Positions 35,601 to 47,190 of a stretch of DNA of 64,000 nucleotides are shown one piece after another; within the stretch, counting starts at the first letter, position 1, and each line of letters opens with the position of its first letter. The notes beneath the pieces were generated by a model. It worked only from the letters and a program-made list of their open reading frames with translations, was not told the DNA's origin and did no database searches. A program made the position numbers and the translations under genes. Source of the stretch: Paraspadella gotoi (taxonomy: Eukaryota > Chaetognatha); the NCBI GenBank assembly GCA_051294375.1, contig JBJCIZ010000744.1, forward strand, positions 500,264-564,263. Reading direction: 5' to 3'.

Positions 35601-38216
35601 AGGGCTGAGAGGAACAATTCAAAATTTGGAATAAAATGCGTAGTTTTGAAATTATTTATCTGTACCTTATCACAAGTTTCCTTCCCTCGATTATCGCTCA
35701 ATCTCATTTGCATAATGTCGTAAATGTCGTAAAGAACACACAGTTCTAAATATATAGATTGTGTAGCGGTAGTATTTCATACCCCGCTACTCGTCCGAGA
35801 ATCAGCAGCACCTATGGGGCCGGAGGTAGCACGAGCTCCTCCCAACCCAAAGGACTCGGGTTCGTGCCCTGCTGATTCACACAAGTAAAAGCGGGACGGG
35901 GAGTCCAACCCACCTGTAGTGACGGACTACAGCCCGATCCGAAGTTCGGGACCTTGTGTGCAACGGACGGTGAACTGCTCGCGGCATCGTCTTCCACAAT
36001 TGATTATTTAACCGATACCCCTTTCTTAGTATCAAACCCCCAATTAACATGGAAATAAATGTCAAAAAGCCCGAGCACCACCAGCCAGCACCCGCACGTC
36101 CAAACGACCGACCTCCGCATCCCGTCCGCGAATGACTCTGCGCCAGATGAGGAAATTCTCGAAAGAACTTTCCGACGATCCTCTCGATCCTCGTCGCCAG
36201 CGAGGCGGAGACGTCGTCGAGGGCGGCGATCACATGACCGAGGGAAAGGAGAAAGTCGGGGAACAGGCGCAGCCGTTCCCATGGCAACGGGGAGTCGGAG
36301 GAGACTTGGATTTCCGCCTCCGTCGCCGAGAGGACGCGTTCGAACATGAAGCTCATCACGTCGGACTCGCTTTCCTAAACGTGAGGGGAACGAAAGGAAT
36401 CGATCGTTATTGCGTAATCGGTATATTATGTATTCTGTAATTCGCCGCCTCGGGCAGAATTTAATTAATCAATTTTTCTCTTTTTCATTCTTCCACGCCC
36501 ACCTTCGTAAACTTCTTGGCGACGCCGGCCAAAAGGGAATAAGTCTTGACGGCGCCGGCGCGACGATGGGCGCGGAATTGCGAAGACGTGGCGCCGGAGG
36601 AGGTGGACGACGAAGCCGAGTGGGTTTCGTCGAGGAATTCCGAATCTCGCAAGCGACGCTGAAAAAAGTGGAATATCTCCAGCGGAGAGTCGACGCCGTC
36701 GTCGAGGGCCATCTCGTCGTCGGCGATAACCTCGGCGATGATCTTGACGCACTCGTAGCTGCAGGTCGACGCTAAAGAAGACATTTCAGCATTTCTGAGA
36801 AAAGACAGACATGAAAATTGAAAAAAGTCAAACACGGCCGTTGACAATCTTCAAATCTTTTCGACCCACTTGTGATTGATCCAAAACCCCAAGCGATCCA
36901 TCAACCGCTCGTAAGCGGCCACCAAGGGACGCCGCAGAATGTAGGCGTGGCGGGCGAGAAGCTTGAGGCCTCCGCGAACGACGTCGTATGATCTAGTGGC
37001 GCTCTCGACTTCCTTGGAGACAGATTTGAGGGCGAGATCGAATACGAGGCGAGTCTCCTCCTCGGTCAGAGTGGAGAATTGGTAGAGGACTCCCGTCAGG
37101 CCGAAGAGGCATCCGCTAGTAACGAGATAGGATTAATTATTATTATACAATATACAGTACACGACTTACTCCCTTCTAGTATTGGAAATTAATTAAAAAA
37201 GCCAATCACTTGTAACCAAAAAGGAGTTTGTCCACCTTCAAACACGATTTCAAAACCTCGAACCTGCAAATGTTAAAGTCTCTGGACTCGAGCACCGTCG
37301 TCTTCTCCATCGTCGATCTCAGCGTCGAGAGGAAAAACCTCTTGAGTGTTTCGGCGAAAGGACATCGATCGGGGAAGAGCTCCGCGAGGAGGCCGAGAAA
37401 GTCGTAGAGCTCCTTGAGCAGAGAGTGTTGGGTCTTCTTCACCTCCAAGCGAACGTAGGCGAAGAGTTCGTTTCCAAGTTTAGCCACGTCCAGATCAGGG
37501 AAATCTGGAGAAAATCATATCACGTCTAGATATACATTTTCTCAGCATCATATCAGAGAGAGAGAGAAAGTCAGAGAGAGACAAAGATCTTGAATTAAAA
37601 GTAAAACTGATTGGCTGAGTGACGTTCACCACACAGCTTGGATAACAATTCTTACCCTCTCCGTCCTTCCTAACGGAGGCCAGGCGCAAGAGTTTGCGCA
37701 AGCACTTGGTCGCTTCGATCTTCACCGGAGAGGCGTCGCAGCATTTGATCAGCGTCGCGCACGTCGTCTTCAGCGCCGGCGCGTGAGGATGCAGCGAAGC
37801 GGCGTCGCGCTCGGCCACTTTGCCCAAGTAGGTCGTCAAAAAGGAGAGGAGGTGCTTGAGGACGTCTTTTTGTAGGTCTTTGTTTCGGTAGACGTCGGGC
37901 GATTGGAGGAATCGTAGCACGCCCTGAGAAGACGAAAGGGAGAAATGAAAGGAATGGGGGGGATTCCCACATTTCCTAACTTGATGATAAGAATGAAATG
38001 AGAGTTTGCCCAATCACACCCACTCTTCAAAAAACCCACTACCTTGTTTGCATCGAAAATCATCAAAGTGCAAAGTCGAATCTCCTTTTTCTTCTTAACG
38101 TCGTCGAGCGCCGACGAGATCAGCGCCGCCACGTGGTGACCCAGGCGCGGGAGGTCGGCTCCGCAATCGAACAGCGCCGCCAGACCCGACTCCACCTTGT
38201 GAACACCGGACGTCAT
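20627..38216 (-). CDS. PRKDC: DNA-dependent protein kinase catalytic subunit
   Basis: Fifteen exons with consistent phases: 38216-38043, 37923-37656, 37504-37210, 37115-36870, 36794-36503, 36374-36038, 35604-35098, 35025-34696, 34481-33378, 33315-26210, 24601-24454, 24335-24085, 22024-21773, 21617-21413, 21237-20627; 4041 residues (human 4128). DNA-PKcs is recruited by Ku to broken DNA ends in non-homologous end joining. Exons 1-9 code for the N-terminal helical repeats. The 7.1-kb exon 10 codes for the rest of the helical cradle and the FAT domain (GDFPDIQL block near 28580). Kinase motifs: [23 protein letters not shown], catalytic loop GIGDRHLSN and IGIDFG. The FATC end reads EDQVKCLVD to GWESHV at the stop. 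Three S/TQ sites at 28760-28985 sit where the human ABCDE cluster lies. The exon 6 donor (GTTTGA) is the least certain junction; a SINE follows it. Introns 10 and 12 host other genes. Confidence 0.95.
21240..21380. repeat. Tandem repeat in PRKDC intron 14
   Basis: About five copies of a 26-36 bp unit built on AGGATAAGAAGGATTTATAAA followed by TGTT. It abuts the exon 15 acceptor at 21238, so the polypyrimidine tract of that acceptor is poor (TTTATCCTGAAG). Confidence 0.8.
22436..23850 (+). CDS. Unrecognised multi-exon gene nested antisense in PRKDC intron 12
   Basis: I do not recognise the family. Supported exons: 22436-22508 (start [18 protein letters not shown], strong GTAAGT donor), a long charged exon from about 22593 to about 23050, 23148-23278, 23344-23422, 23483-23647 and 23735-23850 (stop). 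The last four join in phase with good AG and GT(A/G) sites, ending in a basic [12 protein letters not shown] tail. The join between the long exon and 23148 does not resolve with a canonical donor in phase, so an error, an unusual intron or a missed exon is possible. The product would be charged, hydrophilic and probably disordered, about 300 residues, with no membrane segment or signal peptide. It fills most of the intron between the PRKDC kinase N-lobe and C-lobe exons, on the opposite strand. Confidence 0.6.
24655..25100. other. PRKDC intron 10 spacer, AT-rich
   Basis: Between PRKDC exon 11 and the DnaJ gene. It contains a short TAAATAAATAC tandem near 24645-24680 and CTTCCCCTCAACGCAATTTC-like words repeated two to three times at 25030-25165. 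No gene. Confidence 0.5.
25152..25772 (-). CDS. DnaJ (Hsp40) type B co-chaperone, intronless
   Basis: A single exon of 206 residues. The J domain spans about residues 9-73 (YYEILGV, the HPD triad at 37-39, and [16 protein letters not shown]). It is followed by a short region with [20 protein letters not shown], like the G/F part of DNAJB2/DNAJB6/DNAJB7-type proteins. There are no zinc fingers. The remainder is Thr/Lys-rich (a [11 protein letters not shown] run) with a basic KKRKLR end that could be a nuclear signal. J proteins stimulate the ATPase of Hsp70 through HPD. The gene sits inside PRKDC intron 10 on the same strand, so it needs its own promoter or processing from the host intron. An AG preceded by GGAAGTCTTC lies 10 bases before the ATG. 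The intronless form suggests an old retrocopy that stayed open. Confidence 0.88.
   Translation of the reverse strand: MSSNVESDDYYEILGVRKSADQEEIRKAYRQAALKWHPDKNPDNEQRAQEVFKKVAEAYEVLSDPDRREHYDCLGRGQSLQSARPGSQFRTFRFTNPDQLFRQFFGDFGSSVNFSMNITTATGGRDAGGGIVTIQTTTIKSSDEEGKTKTTTTTKTTTSSNRKTRTVHNGRTEVVVERNGRVLSHTVDGVEKVVNGKEKAKKRKLR
25773..26209. other. PRKDC intron 10, upstream region of DnaJ gene
   Basis: AT-rich, about 430 bp between exon 10 of PRKDC and the DnaJ start. Any DnaJ promoter must lie here. I see no clear TATA or other core motif. A direct duplication of AAGCTTACC occurs at 26170-26189. Confidence 0.4.
35766..36003 (+). mobile_element. SINE-like repeat, copy 2
   Basis: Inserted in PRKDC intron 6. 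A 10-bp perfect inverted pair GAATCAGCAG (35799-35808) / CTGCTGATTC (35870-35879) encloses a tRNA-like segment with GGACTCGGGTTCGTGCCC. Next comes a domain with GCGGGACGGGG, CCAACCCACCTGTAG, CTACAG and GATCCGAAGTTCGGGAC. It is the same order as the copy at 11455-11627 in the opposite orientation. Confidence 0.7.
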
Positions 38217-38534
38217 GGCCTTTTTTTAGGTTATGGTTTTATTTTTATCTCGAAAAATAAAACCGTTTCGTTGAGGTTTTTCATTGCACTTTTTTTTTTG
38301 TCACTCACATAAAAACCTGTAATCTTTACTATATATCCGGTAGATAAGAAAAATTAACTTAAAAGAGGCTCTAGATAAAAACACGATAGCAACGCGATGA
38401 AATCATCCTGCCAGCAGGAAACGTTTTAGTAAAGCTTTAAGTACATTTAGTCACATAAAAATATATCTCTAAATGATGCGTCTAAAAAGTTGGAAGTCAC
38501 AACTGCCAATTAATCGAGTCATGGTGGAGGAGAA

Positions 38535-41500
38535 TCATTTCAAAGTTTGAAACTTGCACTGATTGGCGGAGTGCTTCGTCGTGCTCAGAACGCTCCCGGA
38601 ATCTTTGTGCAGAGTCAACCTTCCGTGACATCCGGGTACTTGGCACTTGAAGTGCAAGTAGGGCACTTTGACCGACTCGTTTTTTTGATGGTAATACTTG
38701 AATCCTTTCCACTCGCAAGTGTCGTAACCTGTTTCAATCCAAGCCAAAATTTAGATGCAAATATTTTCAGAGGGGAACAATTTTTCGTTTATTTCCGAAG
38801 ACTCTCCGAATCACATAATTTAAATATACTCGTTTTTAAATTACCCGAGTAGTTAACGACAAAATTTAAATCGGTTGGTCTACGTCATTTACAAACTATG
38901 TTTAAACAAACAAACAAACATGATTTAATGTAACTTCTCTCTTCTCTCACCCATGACGGAATTGTACTCGATGAGCGGCCTGTCCCTCTTCGCCTCCGCC
39001 CGATTCTTGTTCAGGCTCAACTTGTCGCCCGCAAATTCCACCACCTTGGGCGCGACCTTCCGCTTGGCGAAGACGGGAGACGCCCAGTCGAACTCGTCGA
39101 TGTTGTTGGCGAGCGTCACCGTCTCGCAGTTTATCTCGCTGCGAGAGGGGAAAAAGAATTGTTCAAATTGTAATAAACAAGATTGTCAAAATTGTATACG
39201 AAAGTCATTAAACTCGATATCGTCCTCGACCTGTCGGTCAATCTCGACGATCCGTCGTCGTCCGCGAGGGAGATGATCGGCACCAACGGTTTTGCTGTCG
39301 TTGTTGTTGTTGTTGTCTCCGCCGTTCCGGTCGAATCGGTCGCAGAGTCCTCCAAGTCGTTCCGGAGAAGGACGGTGGAGACGGCGGCCTCCGTCTCGGA
39401 AACGAAAGGAGAGACGACGTCGGCGGAGACGCTCGACTCTTTCGACGTCTTTCTCTCGACAACCGTCGATCTGGAGGAAGAGAAAAAAGAGGAAGCTCGA
39501 AATGAGAACCTCCACCCTTTTGTTTTTGTTGGCAGAGTGATTAACTATGGTTATTGGTTTACAATCGAGTGTTGTTTTTCCCAAGATATTTCCCTCCTTC
39601 ATGCACTAAACATTGTTTAGTAAACAAGTATTCTAGAAAAACGTTATCAAGAGATAAAATAAATAATCAAAACTGCTACAATATGCAAATGAAATTTTTA
39701 AATCTTAATTGAAATAAAAGAAGAGCATCACTCACCCTTTCTCCTCGGGCGCCCTCTTGGAATAAGTTCTTCTCTCCGCCGCCGTCGACGACGACGACGA
39801 CCTTTTCCGCTTCGCCGCCTCCTTCGTCTTCATCCTCTTCGCCCTCGAGGCGGCCCTCTTCTCCGCGATCGACTTGGAGGAGACCGACTTGAGGAAGGAG
39901 AGAGGCTTCCCGCCCGACAAGCGCGGCGGCGGAGGCTGCGGCTGCGCCTTCCGACGCCTCGGCACCGTCGGAGGCGGCGGCGCGGAGCTGGGCGGCGTCA
40001 CCGGCGACAGAGAGACGGGGATGGCGGGGAAGACGGAGGTGATGGATGAACCGGGGGAGACAGAGTTGGAGGCGACCGAGGGCGAGACGGTGGTGGAGGA
40101 GGCGGCGGGGGTGGAGACCACCTCGTAGGCGCCAGTGGCGCCGAGAACGCCGTCGGGGAGAGCGTCGACGGGAGAGGGTATGGGAAGGACCGTTTCGCCC
40201 ATGAAGGGGTCGCCGCCTTTTTGGAAGGGAAAATCAGGACGATATTAAAACGGTTTTAGGGCGACAACAACAAATCAGGACGATATTAAAACGGTTTTAG
40301 GGCGACAACAACAAATCAGGATGATATTAAAACGGTTTTGGGGTGACAACAACAAATCAGGATGATATTAAAACGGTTTTGGGGTGACAACAAATCAGGA
40401 CGATGTTAAAATGGTTTTTGGGGAGACAACAACAAATCAGGATGATATTAAAACGGTTTTGGGGTGACAACAACAAAAACGACGACGAAAATCGATTACG
40501 TCAGAACCCAGACTTTTAAAATGATTTACCAGACAAAATTGAGGCGATGGGGAAAATGGTGTGAGAAAGAGAGGTTCCGATCGAAGTCGCTTGACCGAAA
40601 GGCTGCGACGGCGCGAAGATCGGAGCCTGATCCGACGGCGCAGAAGTTTGGGGTGAATCGGAAGTGAATGAAGATAATTCAATCGGAAGAGAATGGGGAA
40701 GAGAAAGGGGTAGAGATTGGGGTAAAGGTTGGGGTGAAGATTGACAAAAAGAATGAGAAATGGATTGTGGAATTGATTGGGAAAGAGAATGAGGATTAGA
40801 ATGAGAAAGAGATTGAGAAAAAGATTGAGGAATAGAATGAGAAAGAGAATGAGGAATAGAATGAGAAAGAGAATGAGGATTAGAATGAGAAAGAGGATTA
40901 GAATGAGAAAGAGATTGAGGAATAGAATGAGAAAGAGATTGAGAATGAGGAATAGATAGAGAATGAGGATTAGAATGGGAAAGAGGAAGGGAATGAGAAA
41001 GAGGAATAGATTGAGAATGAGATTGTGCATTAGAAAGTGAAAGTGATTGCGGAATAGTTTGAGAAAAACCTTGTGAAAAAGAATGAGAAAGAGGTTGTGA
41101 AAAAACTTGTGGCAACGACTGAGAGATAGATTGAGGCAGGCCTTGTGAAACTGATTGGGTCGACGGCAAAATAGGTTGGGAAAAAGAATGTGGAATCGGG
41201 CATTTCGAAGAATTTCGAGATCGTTGCGTTTGCTGCAACTGCTGCGAAGGCTGAATGAGCTGCTTCTGCTCCATTTGCTGCAGAGACGGTGTTTTGGCGA
41301 TCAACGCGGAAACGTTCGTCGCCGTGAGGTTCGTGAGTTGAAGGGAAGACAACGTCTTCTGCAGCTGCAGCTGGTGAGAGAGAGACAGTTGCTGCGGCGG
41401 GAGACGTATTTGAACGGAGCCTGGCGGCAATGTAGAGAGAGGTCCTGAGGGAAGCGATAAGTTTTCGAGATTAAAATAATAATTTATTTTTAAATTTTTT

Positions 41501-43851
41501 TCTACTACTCAGGATTCACCGATGGAACCAAAAGGAGTAATCGGAAGCCGAAGGTTCCTGGCGCCAAGACCCTGCCCGATTTTTTCGGCATCGTTGGAGG
41601 AAACGGGGGCCATGGGGCCGTCGGGCGTCGTGATCGGCGCGGGCGATGGGGTCGGCATGGGGGGCTGAAGGGCCTGGTCAACGATCGGTGGCGGCGGAGT
41701 GAGACAATTGGCCATCTCGTCGGTGAGATCGCGAATCACCGGGTGATCGATACCGCGAACTAGGAATGGCGGTAAAAAGAAACATTATGGCAACAGCCGG
41801 GTTGCGCTGTGATGCCCATTGGGATGGGGCATCTCACTGTTGGCTTTGGGGGCTTCCGACCCTCAGTGACGCCTCCAGTCACTGGCGCGGTTACCCTAGG
41901 ACGGTCTCGCTTTGCCACACAGAGGGGAAGTCGTTAGGACTGTGGATGGAACACTAGCCTGGGATGGTGTGTTCCCCTCTGAGCCAATGGATTTGGCTGA
42001 CTGATGGTGGACGTGAGGCGGTGTGAATATACCGCCACAACGTTATGGCCGGTAATTTTTGTCTTAGATCCAATTTTAATAATATCCCAATGGATTTTTC
42101 TTCCCCAAGGCCGTCACGCCACCCCCCCCCCAAATCTCTCACCTCCCCCCTCTTCCTCATTATCGCCGAGTTGAACGGATCGAATATCGACGATCGTGTT
42201 TTCGTCGTCGTCGTCGTCGTCGCCTCCTTGCTTCCGAGTTCAGATCGAGTCGAGGCCCGTCGTCACGACTTGCCACGTTCAGACTTGCCACGTTCAGATC
42301 GAGTCGAGGCCCGTCGTCACGACTTGCCACGTCATCGGCGCCACGGTCGCCACCCTCATCGTCACGCGATCGTCTCGTCGTCTTTCCACTTCCTCGTCGC
42401 ATCTTTCTCTCTTCTTTCTCTTCTTCCTCTTCCTCTCCTTCCTCCTTTTCTCCTCCATCGATTTTCCCGCTCTTCCTCTTCCTCAGCACGATCCTCAACG
42501 GGCGGCGTTCCACTTTGCGGCGCGCCCTCTTCACCGGCGTCACGCAACACGGCTTCTTGAGACGGAGGCTCTTGCGGAATCTTCGGTGGCCTTCGGTGCC
42601 GACGTCGAGGTCCGCTTCTTCTTCCGCGGGCGGAGCCGGCGCCGCGGCCTCCGAAGATTCGGGGTCAGCTGTCAAAGGAGACGCGGCGTCGTTGGTCGAA
42701 CTCGCCGGTGGAGCGACGGGGCTTTCGGCGTCGGATAGAGGCTCGTCCTTGACGGCGACGACAGTTTCCAAGACGACGGGGTGAACGCCTTTGAGTAAAG
42801 GAAGGAACTATCTGAACATTACAATTCACATTTTACTAACAAACATATTAAGCAACTGCAACCTTTAGCGAGCGCGGATTTCTTAGTCAACGGGCTGCGA
42901 AGGGCGAGTCGCTTGGGAGGCGTGGCCGAGGTGCATAGGGTGAGTCGCTTCCGGAGGAGCGAGGGAGACGCTGGTGGAGAAGGGAGGACCAGGTTGGAGA
43001 TTCTCGACGAATCCGGTGGATCCGAATCGGGGGGAATTTCCTGAAGGATTAGTCGTGTCTAGTTTCAATGACGAATTAAAATCTGGGATTTCCTATTGAC
43101 AATTGGTACTGGGTCGTCTCGTATCATTGACGCATACAATTTAAAGGCGACTTGGGAGAAATGGATCATACAAAATCCCTCCCTTCTGCAACGTTGATTT
43201 TTTTAAAAATTAAAAAAAATTGATTTTTCTTCCATGAAATTTGCAGTCTCTTGTAACGTGCGTAAGTCGGTTTTAGTAAGTTTGTTTTATAACATTAAAA
43301 AATTGATAATGCCTTTCTCAAATTCAAGCTAAGCTATATTTACTTTGTAGGATTCATGTTTGATGTTATGATATTAAAATCACTTCCATTACACAATACA
43401 CAGCATACCATACCCCGTCTCTAATTCAGAGGGATAGTTAAAACGGAATCCAAAATGAAATCGCTCCGCCGACAGGAAAGGAAGAAAAAGACTCTCGGGG
43501 GTCGAGACTCTCGTCACTCACGGGTTTCTTGGCCGGCGACACGAAGCTGGTCATGGCGTCGTCGAGATCGACGCCGCATTGGCGCCTCACCACCCTGGCG
43601 CCCTCTTCGAGCGTCCACTCGACGTCGTCGGGCGTGGGGCCGAGGCTGCCGTCGAGGAAGGCCTCGCGAAACCCGCGCCGACCCATCCAGCTCCGTCGGC
43701 CGGCGTCCTCGACGATGAGGAAGATGTCGGAGTCGGTGAGCGAAGAGAGTTTGAGGACGACCTCGAGCAGGATGCCCGCGATGGTGGACTCGATGTGCTG
43801 GAGTTGAGTCACGAGGGAAGAGATCGAGGACGATGACAACCAAGACGCCAT
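38535..43851 (-). CDS. FLYWCH-type zinc-finger protein with long Ser/Pro/Gln-rich region
   Basis: Exons: 43851-43522, 43040-42863, 42788 to about 42350 (3' end unresolved), 41759-41520, 41444-40530, 40216-39736, 39470-39231, 39138-38951, 38728-38535. All other phases fit. The first exon starts MASWLSSSSISSL and looks folded (TDSDIFLIVEDAGRRSW, LDGSLGPTPDDVEW). The middle is disordered: an acidic KDEPLSDAESP segment, basic patches, a Gln-rich stretch, an exon 5 repeat of SHSxPxSL units, and basic Lys/Arg patches that may be nuclear signals. The last exon has one FLYWCH-like finger, GFKYYHQK...YLHFKC...GCHGRL...HSANQC. I infer a nuclear DNA- or protein-binding factor; I do not know a one-to-one ortholog. 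Its stop lies 319 bp upstream of the PRKDC start. Confidence 0.75.
40230..40475. repeat. Minisatellite, about 41-bp unit x 6, in zinc-finger gene intron 5
   Basis: Six units of AAATCAGGA(C/T)GATATTAAAA then CGGTTTT(A/G)GGG(C/T)GACAACAAC. They differ at a few positions, and unit lengths vary by loss of AAC. Units are contiguous with no spacers. Confidence 0.9.
40676..41118 (-). repeat. Coding repeat: SHS(I/N)P(H/Q)SL-type units
   Basis: Exon 5 of the zinc-finger gene encodes about 20 degenerate copies of a 6-10 residue unit such as SLSHSNPH and SLSHSIPQ. On the plus strand the DNA reads GAATGAGAAAGAG(A/G)(A/T)T repeats. It stays in frame throughout, so length change is in multiples of three. 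Confidence 0.85.
41767..42036. mobile_element. Possible short mobile element in zinc-finger gene intron 3
   Basis: A 270-bp GC-rich island inside an intron, with inverted GGCGGTA (41768-41774) / TACCGCC (42030-42036) near its edges and AACATTATGG / AACGTTATGG as an imperfect direct pair. It has no coding frame and no similarity to the two SINE copies. A structured non-coding RNA is an alternative. Confidence 0.35.
42230..42335 (-). repeat. 51-bp tandem duplication at 3' side of zinc-finger exon 3
   Basis: CAGATCGAGTCGAGGCCCGT followed by CGTCACGACTTGCCACGT is present twice, joined by TTCAGACTTGCCACG. If translated it duplicates SRDDGPRLDLN. Whether it is exonic depends on the unresolved donor. 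Confidence 0.7.
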
Positions 43852-46800
43852 TTTTTTTTCTTAGCTTGGTCTTAGTTATCTTTGTTATTAGTTTGGGTTT
43901 TTTTGTTTGTTTTTTTTAAATCTCCACTTACCTAGAGGGATGATAAAAATCGTTTCATTTAAATAAACCGAGTCGAAAATGACTCCGAAACTAGGTTTTT
44001 ACGTCAAATGCACCAAGATGTCGAGTTTAATTTTAATCAGCGAACTAAAGTTTAGTTTTTCGACAAAGCTAGCTAAATTTATGAATCCTCTACCTCGAAG
44101 TTTTTTTGATAAAATGAAAAAAAAATAACTGTGGAAGTTGAAAAGACTAACCTTTTTTTTATTTTGGTGAAATTTGATTAACAACACAAGGTTCATGCAT
44201 TTGATCTTTATTGACCACAAAATAAAAAGAAAAACTAAATTTAATAAATAATTTAAAGACTAGAACAAAAACAATTTTAAAAATGTTAAACGAAAGAGCG
44301 ATCGTAAATATGGATTTCACTGTATTCTTCTTTTAACCTCCAAAAGAGAGATTAAAATGACGGAAAAAAAAAAACCATAATAAAATGAAACGAACAAACA
44401 AAACTTGTTAAAGTCTTTTATTTATCTTTTAACGAACAAAAAAAATTTTATTTGATTGAAAAATATGGATATGTTGAAACAATCCTCGCTTGACGCTTTC
44501 GACTACGTATCGAATCTTACTGGATTTCGCGGTCACAGAAATCAAACGATAATAATTATAATTATTTGCAAGTAATGATAAAAACAAGGGCCGGCTCATC
44601 GTTCGGAGATAATGAGTAAAAAGAAAACGTGAAAGATATGATAGATATATCTCGAATGTGTAATGCCATCGAAAAAGAAAGGGGGGGGGAACGGAAGGAC
44701 TGATTTAAGAAAATTTGGCGAGTCTCCGTTTCGTTTTTGGGAAGGGGGGCGGAACTAAAAGAAAAAAAATCCGACTAGCGGCTAAAAGAGAGAGAGAGAG
44801 AGAGAGAGAGGAGAAAGAGAGAGAAGAGAGACGTTAAGTAGGAAAAAATCTTGGAAAAAGGTTGGCTACGATCACACGTTAAGCGGTGTAATAAAAAAAA
44901 GCATATCGCTTTGTAGATCGAGGACTAAAACATTCGACTAATGCATATATTATCATTGATATACCATGTAAGACTAAGGATTATACCATTTAAAAAAATT
45001 CTTTTTTTTTGTTATTATCTCGATGCCAGTAAGATTCTCGACTTTATTAAGTAAGGCGTGGTATGATTGAAAGAAAACTAAAAAAAAAAGTTAAACAGAG
45101 GAGGATTCATACATATATATAATTATATATCAATGAACGCCGATGGAAACTTTCATTCGCTCAAGTCAACCGTGAAGGGAAAGGAAAACCCAATCCAGTT
45201 TTTAACGGAGCAAGAAAAAAAAATGGAAACGGATCGAAGACATGCGACCAAAGGTCAAATGTTAATAATAATAATAATAAGAAAAGGATGAAATGTCCGA
45301 AGAATTAAATCGGGACTGCGTTCTTTAAAGAATAGGGGTAAACCAAAACGAGAAATTATATATGGTGAGAATCACATATGATTGAATGGCAATTGCAAGG
45401 CGGACCGGCCGGACACGTCCATTTGAAACGGACCGGGCCAGAGTAATTTGAACTCGGATGCGAACCACCGCCCAGCGTTTCCGTCTCTTGGAAAAACTAG
45501 ACGAGAACGAGTCTTGGAACAAAACCCCCCCTCCCAAAAAAAAAAAAAAAAAAGCAAAAGCGAGAAAATTCTTTAAAAAAAAGGGGAAACAGGAAAAATA
45601 AATATTGCAAAAATATTGCACTATATTCTTCGTAACTTCGAAGAATCGTAAAAATCAAATCCAGAATAATTCGCACGAAGCGACAATTTAGTCAACAGTC
45701 AGTCCCTACCATTTTTTATCTAAATAAATTTCGATCGCTCGGGCTTTTTCTGTTCTGTCTCTCTTGCATAAAACGTAAAACGAAAATAAACAAAATTCTG
45801 CTTTGATAATCATCCATCAGGACCAAAAAAAAGAACAATTATCCGGATATCGCTATTAAAAAAAATCGATTGGTCGTTTCGTAAATTATTTATCCTTTAA
45901 TTTTTTTTCGCACACGATATGCATATAATAATATACTGCTATACATCCTGCCACGTACGATCAATAAATACAATGTTTTTATGATTAAAACCTAAGTTCG
46001 GAAGTTAAAAAAAAGAGGCTACGCGCGCTTGAAAATTAAAAGGAAAAAACGATTCATAAATGGGTTCTAAAGCTGAAAATATCTAGTCAAAGAAATGATA
46101 TTAATTTTTTTAGAATTACGCCAGGTGTACAAGTAATTATTATTGAGACTATAGCTAATTATAATAGTCCCGAGTCGGCCGGAGACTTAGTTTTTCCGTT
46201 TTTGTTTTGTTTGTTTGTTTACGTTGTGCGAACAAAAAAAAGATTATAGTCTAAGTAGGAAAAGTATGACTCGTTCGTCAAATATATATATACGATACAT
46301 ACATATTACATAAAAATATCCATTAACCCAGCGTCGACGTGGAGCCACTGAAATTTTTTTTGTTTTCTGTTTGTTTGTTTGTTTAAACGGGGGAGAGGGA
46401 AGGGAAAAGGAAAAAAGTAACAAGAAGATAATGCGGACAAAAAATAAAAATAAACAGTGATAATTAATTATGGTGATTTGTGTATTTTTTGTGTGATTTT
46501 TTCGGCTGCTTTTTTTTTAAGTGCATGTCGTCTTAGTCTAGCAATCGATGAAGAACGAACGAACGAACGAACGAACGAACGAACGAACGAACGAACGAAC
46601 GAACAGAAGGCGTCGGGATTATCTTCGTCAAAGTCGGTGAGACCGAGCCATGCCTCCGGTCACATGTAGCGGATTTATTTTTTTTTTGTTATCAATAAAT
46701 GAGTATTTTTAAATGTTTCACTGTTCCGATAAGAAGGGAAGCGGGGAGAAAATGTAGCGGTTCGAATGGGGGAGGGGATATCATATCTCCTCAACACTTT

Positions 46801-47156
46801 TATTCTTATTTTTCGTTGGGTTTTAGGGTTTTGGTTTTTTCAAGTTTTTTTTTCTCCGGAAGAAGCAAAGGAAGAGAGAGAGAGAGAGAGAGAGAGAGAT
46901 ATTGGCCGAGGAAGACGCCGCCCTCCTTCCGTCTTTCCGGGTTGTGTCACGCCCATATTTCCGGGTTGTGTCACGCCCATATTTCCGGGTCGTGTCACGC
47001 CCATATTTTGAGAGTGAAGTCCCAGGAAGAGAGAGAGAGAGAGAGAGACACAGAGAGAGATTGTACGAGGAAGACGCCGCCCTCTTTCCACGTCTTTCCG
47101 GGTCGTGTCACGCCCATATCTTTCGGGTCGTGTCACGCCCATATTTCCGGGTCGTG
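43852..47156. other. 3.3-kb spacer between zinc-finger gene and GNB5
   Basis: It should hold the zinc-finger gene promoter and the GNB5 3' UTR. AT-rich throughout, with GA-rich runs at 44786-44834, homopolymer G/A runs near 44680 and 45530, a (GAAC)13 run at 46553-46604 and the minisatellite at 46905-47190. No gene is seen on either strand. The ORF at 46699-47250 only translates the repeat. Confidence 0.6.
46553..46604. repeat. (GAAC)13 microsatellite
   Basis: Perfect tetranucleotide run of 52 bp. Confidence 0.95.
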
Positions 47157-47190
47157 TCACGCCCATATTTTGAGAGTGAAGTCCCAGGAA
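46905..47190. repeat. Compound repeat overlapping the GNB5 stop
   Basis: A higher-order unit is present twice (46905-47019 and 47070-47190). Each unit is GAGGAAGACGCCGCCCTC, then about three copies of a 24-bp TTTCCGGGTCGTGTCACGCC-type monomer, then CATATTTTGAGAGTGAAGTC and CCAGGA, with (GA)n between units. The last part of the right unit is the coding end of GNB5, so the left unit holds a copied final coding segment (WDFTLKIWA and stop). Confidence 0.85.

Noticed and set aside
40230-40475. CRISPR-like array
   Set aside because: Units are contiguous without unique spacers, in an intron of an animal gene. A minisatellite.
40437-41030. Leu/Phe-rich ORF that looks like a multi-pass membrane protein
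   Set aside because: Out-of-frame reading of the SHSxPxSL coding repeat. The in-frame reading joins the neighbouring exons in phase.
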